Shown here: piece after piece, positions 1 through 5,142 of the stretch | Layout of the letters: every line of letters starts with the position of its first letter | Numbering within the stretch: the first letter of the stretch is position 1 | Position numbers and translations under genes: made by a program | NCBI GenBank assembly: GCA_017651645.1 | Contig: JAGCCO010000115.1 | Location: 1-5,378, forward strand | Direction of reading: 5' to 3' | Origin: Bacteroidales bacterium | GTDB lineage: Bacteria; Bacteroidota; Bacteroidia; Bacteroidales; F082 | DNA length: 5,378 bases | The notes under the pieces: model-generated | The model's input: the letters and a program-made list of their open reading frames with translations, nothing else | The model's database searches: none | What the model was told of the DNA's origin: nothing

Positions 1-101
1 AAAAGGCAAAATGGACAAGATCAAGCGCACCAAGACGTCGTTTGTTTTATACGGCGAGTCTTCACTTTGTGCACTTCAGCTTGCTTGGAACTCTTTGCTA
101 T
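1..101. other. Left edge, no supportable gene
   Basis: No gene can be assigned here. On the plus strand two frames enter from the edge and stop at TGA 101-103 and TAG 132-134. Their translations (basic, then hydrophobic, with no recognisable motif) are too short to judge. Either could be the tail of a gene outside the window, but both end in or beside the hairpin at 102-150, so they may be fortuitous. The minus strand has only short open stretches. The stretch lies downstream of rsmE and is best treated as intergenic. Confidence 0.35.
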
Positions 102-150
102 GAAAAAGAGGGTGACCGTAAAATTGCTTTTTAGTCACCCCCAGTTTTTT
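102..150 (-). terminator. Probable intrinsic terminator for rsmE
   Basis: Read on the minus strand, GGGTGAC (140-134) pairs with GTCACCC (116-110). Inside this, TAAAA and TTTTA add five more pairs, leaving a five-base loop and a two-base bulge. The stem is followed at once by TCTTTTT, the T-tract expected of an intrinsic terminator. It starts about 90 bases after the rsmE stop. Six T residues also follow the stem on the plus strand (145-150), so it could act in both directions and end a plus-strand gene coming from the left. The pairing is seen directly; the function is inferred. Confidence 0.6.
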
Positions 151-165
151 GGGTGCAGCACCCAA
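149..165. repeat. Short perfect hairpin (7-bp stem)
   Basis: TTGGGTG (149-155) and CACCCAA (159-165) form a perfect seven-pair stem with a CAG loop, directly beside the terminator-like hairpin. Its T-rich side precedes the stem on the plus strand and an A-run follows it on the minus strand, so it is not a conventional terminator in either direction. It may stabilise the rsmE mRNA 3' end or belong to an intergenic repeat. Function unknown. Confidence 0.4.
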
Positions 166-204
166 GGTGCCGCGAACACTAAAAGCGATGGAGTCCACGT
201 CGTT

Positions 205-217
205 ATAGGTTTCCTAT
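205..217. repeat. Small inverted repeat after rsmE stop
   Basis: ATAGG and CCTAT flank a three-base loop about 15 bases beyond the rsmE stop codon. A five-pair AT-rich stem is weak and no T-tract follows on the minus strand, so it is unlikely to terminate transcription alone. It could be chance. Confidence 0.2.
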
Positions 218-231
218 GGTCAACTACCTTA

Positions 232-978
232 TCATTGCCAAAACAATTCGTGCGTGGCGACCACGAGGCATCCATACAGTCCGGCGGTTTCAGTGCGCAG
301 GCGTCGATTGCCCAATTTCACCTCAGTATAGCCTGCTTCGCGGGCTGAAGCAATTTCCCTCTCACTGAAGTCGCCCTCCGGACCGATGAGCAACACCACC
401 TCTTTGGCGGTGAATGGCTCGGCGGCAAACTGGCGGGTGTTTTTGTCATCGCACCAGGCGATATAGCGGTTGGCGACCCACGGACGCTGTTTTTCAATGA
501 ATTCGTTAAAAGTCAAGACCTCCATCGTGGGCAGCCAGGTGGTCTGGCACTGTTTGAGGGCGGCGATGGCCACGCGGCGCAGGCGGTCCAAATTGACGCG
601 CGGGCGCTCCGAGTGGTCGCAAATCAGGAAGGTGATGGCCTCTACGCCAATTTCCACGCTCTTTTCGACAAACCACTCGATGCGGTCAGCGTTCTTGGTG
701 GGGGCGATGGCAATGTGAAGATGCAACTTCCGTGTGCCCACCTCTTCCTTCACCTCCTTGATTTCCAGCACGCACGCCTTGGGGTCGGCGACCATGACAA
801 TGGCCCTCGCCTCCCGTCCATGGCCGTCGGTGAGAAAAACCTCGTCACCCTCTCGGTGGCGCAGCGCCCGACAGCAATGTTCCGATTCCTCGGCACTGAG
901 CTTGATTGTCGGTTGTGACAAGTCGGGATGGTAAAAGTATTGGTTGAAAACAGTTGGCTTTGTATCTTTGTTTTTCAT
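232..978 (-). CDS. rsmE: 16S rRNA (uracil(1498)-N3)-methyltransferase RsmE
   Basis: RsmE methylates N3 of U1498 in 16S rRNA, in the decoding region of the 30S subunit, using S-adenosylmethionine. The protein has 248 residues, normal for the family. An N-terminal PUA-like RNA-binding part (about 1-75) carries a segment HREGDEVFLTDGHG (41-54). The SPOUT methyltransferase domain follows, with IEWFVEKSVEIGVEAI (100-115), the segment RVAIAALKQC leading to LP at 149-150, the cofactor-binding loop LIGPEGDFSEREI (197-209) and the C-terminal knot motif LGNRRLRTETA (222-232). The frame extends 28 codons upstream to a TTG at 1060-1062, but that TTG overlaps a promoter-like sequence and the extra residues match nothing in the family. 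The ATG at 976-978 is therefore preferred, leaving about ten residues ahead of the usual Phe-Tyr start region. It lies 95 bases after the AAA/nuclease gene on the same strand. All expected motifs are intact, and the assignment is secure. Confidence 0.96.
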   Translation of the reverse strand: MKNKDTKPTVFNQYFYHPDLSQPTIKLSAEESEHCCRALRHREGDEVFLTDGHGREARAIVMVADPKACVLEIKEVKEEVGTRKLHLHIAIAPTKNADRIEWFVEKSVEIGVEAITFLICDHSERPRVNLDRLRRVAIAALKQCQTTWLPTMEVLTFNEFIEKQRPWVANRYIAWCDDKNTRQFAAEPFTAKEVVLLIGPEGDFSEREIASAREAGYTEVKLGNRRLRTETAGLYGCLVVATHELFWQ

Positions 979-1057
979 TACACGAGTATGGGTTCTTGAA
1001 AATACACTTTCTCTTCCGTTAAGGTTTCTTCCGAGACCACACATCCAGAGTTTACGC

Positions 1058-1073
1058 TGCAAAAATGCAAAAA
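1058..1073 (-). promoter_or_regulatory. Possible rsmE promoter (tandem TTTTTGCA)
   Basis: The minus strand reads TTTTTGCA twice in a row (1073-1066 and 1065-1058), immediately after the stop codon of the upstream gene. CATTTTTG (1067-1060) matches the Bacteroidota -7 consensus TAnnTTTG at all defined positions but one. Transcription from here would give an rsmE leader of roughly 75 bases. No clear TTTG -33 element lies 17-21 bases upstream, so the call is weak; read-through from the upstream gene is the alternative. Confidence 0.3.
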
Positions 1074-2666
1074 CTAATTTCTGATATCCGGCTCCACGAG
1101 ATAATCCCCCACTGTCATCGTCTCCCGCTCGAAAGCCACGCCGATTTTCACGACCTTGCGGCCTTCGGTTTCGTAGGGCAGGGCGTAACCCTTGATGTTG
1201 ATTTGGTCGAGAGCCTCCTTTGCCGTGCCGTTCGCTTTGAGTTCAAAAACGTAGGTGGTATCGGGCATCAGCACCACGACATCGGTGCGGCCGCCCGCAC
1301 ATTTCACTTGGGTGCGCACATAGACGTTGAGCATCGAGAAAATCAGATACAGCGACCATTCGTAGAACCCTTCGTAATTCTTCACCTCCGCCAACTTCTT
1401 TTGGAAGCCTTCCGCGTAGGGCAGTCCGGCAAAGTAGGCCTTCATCTCCTGCATGGCGAGGTCTATGTCGTTCTTCTTCAGAGCCTGCCAAAGTTTCAGG
1501 GCGAACCCTTTCTGCACGTTGGGACCATCAACTCCCACGTAGATGGGCAGCAGCCCGCGGGTGAAGCCTAAGCGGACCTCGTTGTTGGGGATGCCGAGGG
1601 TGTAGATGTCCGATTCGCGGTCGTAACCCTTGATGGTGATATAACCGCTTTGGTAGAGCAGCGGCAGGGCGGTCTCCATGGCTTCGGTGGGGCGGTCGAA
1701 GGCGTCAGACGGCTCCTCTATGCGATCCATCGCGGTGATGTCGGTGCGGTAGTGCTGCATCTGTCGGATGAGGAAGGTCGGGGTGCCGCTCTCGAACCAA
1801 TAGTTGGCAATGTTCCTCTGGTTGAAACATTTCAGCAGGCTGAACGGGTTGTAGATGTCGGGGGACTTTTTGGCAAAGCGGTAACCGTCATATTGCTTTT
1901 TCAGCTTGTCGTGCATCTCCTCTGGGGTGCATTCATATTCTTCGGACAGCATTGCGATATCGGGGGCCATGTCAGTGGCGAGTTCCTCCTCTGTGATGCC
2001 GCAGATGGCGGCGTACTTGGCATCCATCGAGATGTTGGTGAGGTTGTTGATAGTGGAGAAGATGCTCAGCTGCGAGAATTTGGTGATGCCGGTGATGAAG
2101 CAGAAGCGGATTATTCCCTCGCACATTTTCAGTCTTTGGTAAAACTCCTGCATCACCTCGCGGACCGCCTCAAGCCGTTCCGGGTCGTGAAGCACGTCCA
2201 ACAGCGGAGCGTCGTATTCGTCAATGACGACCACTGCCTGGCGACCGGACTTCTGAAAGGATCGCTGGATCAGTCCGGCCAGCCTCATGCCCGGGGAGAC
2301 CTCCGTCTCGTCTCTGCCGTAGTCTTTCTCTAAGATGGCGAGCTGTCTCACCAACTCCGCTTTGACCTGTTCGACGGGCAGATGCCTGGCTCCGCTCATA
2401 TCGAAATGAAGTACCGGGTACTGTTCCCACTCCGTCTCCAAGTCCATAATCTTGAGTCCTTCGAAAAGTTCCTTTTGCCCTTTGAAGTAGGAGTCCAATG
2501 TGGTGGTCAGCAGGCTCTTGCCGAACCGACGGGGACGACTGAGGAAGACGAATTTCATGCGGGTCATCTCCCACACCAAGTCTGTTTTGTCGATATAAAT
2601 GTAGTTGCCCTTTCTGATTTCCGAAAAGGTCTGGATGCCGACGGGGTATTTGCGGACGGTGTTCAT
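1074..2666 (-). CDS. AAA-ATPase-like / PD-(D/E)XK nuclease family protein
   Basis: This complete 530-residue protein has the two-domain layout of the Bacteroidota proteins annotated as AAA-ATPase-like (PF09820) plus PD-(D/E)XK nuclease superfamily (PF08011). The N-terminal part has YPVGIQTFSEIRKGNYIYIDKT (7-28), the degenerate P-loop SRPRRFGKSLL (43-53), which keeps GKS but lacks the usual first glycine, and a Walker B strand VVVIDEYDAPLL (145-156). FCFITGITKFSQLSIFS (188-204) and QYDGYRF (258-264) are further recognisable family segments. The C-terminal domain has an acidic helix near E432-E436, then GGRTDVVVL with D462, FELK with E475 and K477, and DQI with Q488, a complete-looking nuclease core. 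The biological role of the family is not established; it often occurs in many copies per genome, and an NTP-driven nuclease is only a structural expectation. ATG 2664-2666 gives the family-like start MNTVRKYPVGIQTFSEI. The gene starts 34 bases after the T9SS gene ends. Its higher G+C suggests a different history from that neighbour. Confidence 0.9.
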   Translation of the reverse strand: MNTVRKYPVGIQTFSEIRKGNYIYIDKTDLVWEMTRMKFVFLSRPRRFGKSLLTTTLDSYFKGQKELFEGLKIMDLETEWEQYPVLHFDMSGARHLPVEQVKAELVRQLAILEKDYGRDETEVSPGMRLAGLIQRSFQKSGRQAVVVIDEYDAPLLDVLHDPERLEAVREVMQEFYQRLKMCEGIIRFCFITGITKFSQLSIFSTINNLTNISMDAKYAAICGITEEELATDMAPDIAMLSEEYECTPEEMHDKLKKQYDGYRFAKKSPDIYNPFSLLKCFNQRNIANYWFESGTPTFLIRQMQHYRTDITAMDRIEEPSDAFDRPTEAMETALPLLYQSGYITIKGYDRESDIYTLGIPNNEVRLGFTRGLLPIYVGVDGPNVQKGFALKLWQALKKNDIDLAMQEMKAYFAGLPYAEGFQKKLAEVKNYEGFYEWSLYLIFSMLNVYVRTQVKCAGGRTDVVVLMPDTTYVFELKANGTAKEALDQINIKGYALPYETEGRKVVKIGVAFERETMTVGDYLVEPDIRN

Positions 2667-2686
2667 GACGGACGGTTTTATCGCGG

Positions 2687-2715
2687 CAAAGATACGATTT
2701 TTACCTCTTCACAAA
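2687..2715 (-). promoter_or_regulatory. Promoter of the AAA/nuclease gene
   Basis: On the minus strand TATCTTTG (2694-2687) is a perfect match to the Bacteroidota -7 consensus TAnnTTTG. A TTTG at 2715-2712 lies 17 bases upstream, close to the expected position of the -33 element. The start site would fall near 2680, leaving a leader of only about 15 bases. The -33 element lies inside the last codons of the upstream T9SS gene, so the AAA/nuclease gene probably has its own promoter and does not depend on the AT-rich neighbour. Confidence 0.6.
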
Positions 2716-4353
2716 CTTCACTATCTTACTAGCTCCATCCTGAGATACTAGACGAAGCATATATATCCCAGATGCTAAATCCGAGACATCAATCGTGAAT
2801 GTTTGATCCGACATTTTCTCTGTCTTAATTACCTTTCCTGTCACATCCAGGATTGATATATCAAAATCAGAAGTTGCTGTACTAGTCAGATTCAAGGTGG
2901 TTATCGCAGGGTTCGGATAGATAGAAACATCATACTCCCAATCCTGTACAAATGGGTTTATTTCCACTTGGATGGCCTGTGTTGTTTCATCATCACATCC
3001 TACTCCAATTTCTGCACCAAATGTACCAGCATATCTCAGAGTATGTGGTCCTACTTGTATCCCTGCAGTAGAAAAAGTATAGTCTGATGGTATATTATAA
3101 CCGACTATTACTCCATCTACAAAGAGATTTCCTCCTGGAGGAAATACTTGCACAGTACATATAGAATCCGTGACAATATTCGGAGTCTCAATAGAGAGAG
3201 AAATGTTTGAATTATACACTTCTACCCATATAGAATCACGAGTCACACAATTATGCTGGTCAGAGAACTCTGCATAGACCCATGTTGGCTCTGTGATTGG
3301 TGGAGTGATATAATCTGCCACAAACATAGAGTCCCCATAAACTCCTGTCCAGTAATTGATACTATCCGGTTGATCTCCGACATACCATGTATATGTCCCT
3401 ACACCTATACTCTGTGCTTGGACTAGGAAGTCCCTACCATAGCAGGCTATTGAGTCTGTTGTGATGATGTGGGTACTGTCTTCCGCCCATTCATAAAGAT
3501 ACCAAAATACATACTCAATTTCATCTCCCCACGCTTTACACCCTCTAGAATCATATAAATAGTAATAATAAAGTTGTCCGCTATACAAATCACACACCAT
3601 ACGAGTAGTATCAGGCAAAAATACTTGTCCTGTATCTGCATAATAAAACCATGTAAAATTATATGGTGGAGTACCTCCAAAATCACCAGAAACAATACAA
3701 CCAGTCTGACCAAAGCATACCGTATCTATACTCTTTATGCTATAATCAACATACCAAGCTTCAGGTTGCTCAATAGTCACACTATCACGATACACACAAC
3801 CATTAGTTCCATAAGCGGTTATATAATAAGTCCCCGCTCTCAAACCAGTTAGAGTCACAGAATCATAAGATGTATGGACAAAAAAGAATGGTGTATCCAC
3901 TTGTATATTTATCCACGCATAGTTTTGTACAAAATCATCCAAACTCACATGAAAAACTCCATCCATATAAGGATAAAAAGCACCATCCGGACATGTTACA
4001 TGATGGATAGAATCGATAGAGATAGTAGGAGCTATCTTGACATGGATAGTCAAATACATAGGACAGTCATTCATATCAATACCTACACCATTTACAGATA
4101 TGATTTGATAAAACTTATCCACCAACGGAGACAGAAGTAAGATATTCCCAATGACAGTATCATACTGAGTACTTTGAGAAAATTCAATCCAGTCAGTAGG
4201 GCCACTGACATAGACCAGAGTATCATCAGATGAATAATACCCACTCAAATTCCATGAGTAAGTATCTCCCTGACATATGTAGGCGACATCATGCTTAGCA
4301 TAACCAAAAAATGATAAACAACAAATACCGCAAAATAATATTATTCTCTTCAT
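2701..4353 (-). CDS. Secreted multidomain protein with T9SS sorting domain
   Basis: A 550-residue exported protein. Residues 1-19 (MKRIILFCGICCLSFFGYA) form a Sec signal peptide. The body is a string of beta-rich domains that begin or end near cysteines: YICQGDTYSW (25-34), VTCPDG (119-124), TVCFGQTGC (211-219), SIACYGRDF (301-309). VTLTGLRAGTYYITAYGTNGC (166-186) and GDFGGTPPYNFTW (223-235) resemble SprB-type or Ig-like repeats of Bacteroidota adhesins. The end is a classic type-A T9SS sorting domain: VSIYPNPA (476-483), ILDVTGKVI (501-509), DLASGIYMLRL (525-535) and basic KIVKFVKR (543-550). In the known pathway this domain is cleaved after transport and the protein is released or anchored to outer-membrane lipopolysaccharide. 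Aromatic clusters (YYYYLY at 262-267, FWYLYEW at 283-289) are unusually dense. The frame runs 40 codons upstream to a TTG, but ATG 4351-4353 gives the signal peptide and sits downstream of a perfect -7 box. A role in adhesion is inferred; the ligand is unknown. Confidence 0.9.
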   Translation of the reverse strand: MKRIILFCGICCLSFFGYAKHDVAYICQGDTYSWNLSGYYSSDDTLVYVSGPTDWIEFSQSTQYDTVIGNILLLSPLVDKFYQIISVNGVGIDMNDCPMYLTIHVKIAPTISIDSIHHVTCPDGAFYPYMDGVFHVSLDDFVQNYAWINIQVDTPFFFVHTSYDSVTLTGLRAGTYYITAYGTNGCVYRDSVTIEQPEAWYVDYSIKSIDTVCFGQTGCIVSGDFGGTPPYNFTWFYYADTGQVFLPDTTRMVCDLYSGQLYYYYLYDSRGCKAWGDEIEYVFWYLYEWAEDSTHIITTDSIACYGRDFLVQAQSIGVGTYTWYVGDQPDSINYWTGVYGDSMFVADYITPPITEPTWVYAEFSDQHNCVTRDSIWVEVYNSNISLSIETPNIVTDSICTVQVFPPGGNLFVDGVIVGYNIPSDYTFSTAGIQVGPHTLRYAGTFGAEIGVGCDDETTQAIQVEINPFVQDWEYDVSIYPNPAITTLNLTSTATSDFDISILDVTGKVIKTEKMSDQTFTIDVSDLASGIYMLRLVSQDGASKIVKFVKR

Positions 4354-4376
4354 AATCCAGAGCCAACTTGAAAGCG

Positions 4377-4384
4377 CAAAATTA
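4377..4384 (-). promoter_or_regulatory. -7 box of the T9SS protein gene
   Basis: The minus strand reads TAATTTTG, a perfect TAnnTTTG match, ending 23 bases before the ATG at 4353. No TTTG is found 19-21 bases upstream; that position falls in the near-palindrome at 4401-4418, which suggests that a regulator rather than a strong -33 element governs this promoter. The box also shows that the longer reading frame, starting at 4473, cannot be fully translated from this transcript. Confidence 0.6.
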
Positions 4385-4400
4385 CAAAAAAACTCAAAAC

Positions 4401-4418
4401 TATTCATGCGTATGAATA
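4401..4418. promoter_or_regulatory. Near-palindromic operator candidate between divergent genes
   Basis: TATTCATGCGTATGAATA is an inverted repeat with seven perfect outer pairs (TATTCAT/ATGAATA), one mismatch, and a central CG. It lies 16 bases from the minus-strand -7 box and 7 bases from the plus-strand -7 box, so it covers the expected -33 position of both promoters. This is the geometry of a shared binding site for a dimeric regulator. The symmetry is seen directly; the regulator and the direction of control are unknown. Confidence 0.5.
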
Positions 4419-4425
4419 ATATTTT

Positions 4426-4433
4426 TACTTTTG
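4426..4433 (+). promoter_or_regulatory. -7 box of the plus-strand secreted protein gene
   Basis: TACTTTTG is a perfect match to TAnnTTTG and is followed by CAG, often seen after such boxes. It predicts a leader of about 50-55 bases before the ATG at 4495. No TTTG -33 element lies upstream; the site expected for it is inside the near-palindrome. The upstream TTG at 4453 that extends the reading frame would lie only about 20 bases after this box and is not needed. Confidence 0.6.
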
Positions 4434-4494
4434 CAGCTGGAAATGACCGGGATTGGTATTCGAGATAAATCAAAAAGACTTATTGTTTTGTAAT

Positions 4495-5031
4495 ATGAGA
4501 AAATTAGTCGTTATTTTAGTCATAGTTTTAGGGATTATTAATTTTGGGTTTTCTCAATCCTACTACATCAAGCACGACCATATTTGTCGTGGATCTTCCT
4601 ATGAATGGATCATATACAATGCCACTCCAAATGACACTATCATATATAGGAGTCGCACAATCATCAATGGGACGTTCAACTGGACTTATGATACCATCAT
4701 CGGAAATTCTATCACACTATTTCCAAATGATAGCACTAACCGCTTTGAAATAATTAGTATCAACAATGACCCAAATGTATGCAAAGAACGCCTACAGATA
4801 GACCTATATGGATACACAGGCAATAATATACCAGTAAGCAACAACACAATTACATTACCTGATGTTGAATTCGTAAAGATAATAAATTCGGCCAATCAGC
4901 AAGTGTATGCATGTTATACTGCCGCAGCAAACACTACAGTCTCGGGCATACCATCAGGGACCTATGACCTATTCATCATAGACAATACGATGTACAACTG
5001 CCCGGTGACAATTCCTATCACGGTTCCCTAA
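4495..5031 (+). CDS. Short secreted protein, paralogue of the divergent T9SS protein
   Basis: A 178-residue protein with a signal peptide (MRKLVVILVIVLGIINFGFS, cleavage near residue 20-21). No family name can be given, but it is clearly related to the N-terminal part of the divergently transcribed T9SS protein. KHD-IC-G--Y-W (26-38), DTIIYRS (47-53), YDTIIGN (65-71) and FEIISIN (84-90) align in order with KHD...ICQGDTYSW, DTLVYVS, YDTVIGN and YQIISVN there. Its tail, TTVSGIPSGTYDLFIIDN (147-164), matches the GLRAGTYYITAYGTNG repeat of that protein. The reading frame stops right after this repeat, so the later domains and the T9SS sorting domain are absent. It would be expected to remain in the periplasm unless exported another way. 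ATG 4495 is chosen over the upstream TTG because it begins the signal peptide. It may be a functional short paralogue or a truncated copy; the sequence cannot decide. Confidence 0.75.
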   Translation: MRKLVVILVIVLGIINFGFSQSYYIKHDHICRGSSYEWIIYNATPNDTIIYRSRTIINGTFNWTYDTIIGNSITLFPNDSTNRFEIISINNDPNVCKERLQIDLYGYTGNNIPVSNNTITLPDVEFVKIINSANQQVYACYTAAANTTVSGIPSGTYDLFIIDNTMYNCPVTIPITVP

Positions 5032-5040
5032 AAACCGTTT
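5020..5040 (+). terminator. Possible terminator overlapping the stop codon
   Basis: ACGGTT (5020-5025) and AACCGT (5033-5038) form a six-pair stem around a seven-base loop that contains the TAA stop (5029-5031). A short T-rich run (TTCTT from 5039) follows. The stem is modest, so this is a weak intrinsic terminator at best. It marks the point where AT-rich coding sequence gives way to GC-rich intergenic DNA. Confidence 0.35.
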
Positions 5041-5051
5041 CTTGGGTTCCC

Positions 5052-5070
5052 CGCACACCTACGGCGTGCG
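5052..5070. repeat. Hairpin with CCTACGG core, copy 1
   Basis: CGCACACC (5052-5059) and GGCGTGCG (5063-5070) pair at seven of eight positions around a TAC loop. The tip CCTACGG is identical to that of the hairpin at 5110-5124. No T-tract follows, so it is more likely a repeat or RNA structure than a terminator. Confidence 0.45.
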
Positions 5071-5109
5071 CAACCTTCGAACCACTCTCCGCATTCCTAC
5101 CGAGCCCTT

Positions 5110-5124
5110 CAGCCCTACGGGCTG
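5110..5124. repeat. Hairpin with CCTACGG core, copy 2
   Basis: CAGCCC (5110-5115) and GGGCTG (5119-5124) pair perfectly around a TAC loop, followed by TTTCG. The tip is the same as in the hairpin 40 bases upstream. It might be a backup terminator for the plus-strand gene, though the T-tract is only three bases. Confidence 0.45.
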
Positions 5125-5142
5125 TTTCGTGGCCGGAACGGT

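Noticed and set aside
67..348. 93-codon open frame on the plus strand
   Set aside because: It overlaps the conserved C-terminus of rsmE on the other strand and crosses the terminator hairpins; no motif or promoter supports it.
979..1062. N-terminal extension of RsmE to a TTG at 1062
   Set aside because: The TTG is part of the TTTTTGCA direct repeat that looks like a promoter, the extra 28 residues match nothing in the family, and ATG 978 gives a normal-length protein.
1065..1571. 168-codon open frame on the plus strand
   Set aside because: It is antisense to the nuclease domain of the 1074-2666 gene and its His-rich translation is typical of a complementary-strand shadow.
1650..2333. 227-codon open frame on the plus strand
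   Set aside because: It is entirely antisense to the AAA/nuclease gene, whose motifs are intact, and its translation shows no recognisable domain. It is an open shadow frame of GC-rich coding DNA.
1074..2715. AAA/nuclease gene as an insertion sequence
   Set aside because: No terminal inverted repeats or target-site duplication could be found at its edges, and the family is not a transposase.
4401..4418. Invertible promoter (phase-variation switch) between the divergent genes
   Set aside because: Only one short palindrome is present. A switch would need two separated inverted repeats flanking a promoter, and no recombinase gene is in the window.
4354..4473. N-terminal extension of the T9SS protein (TTG at 4473 or ATG at 4407)
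   Set aside because: Both starts lie upstream of the -7 box at 4377-4384 and would bury the signal peptide inside the protein; ATG 4353 gives a typical signal peptide.
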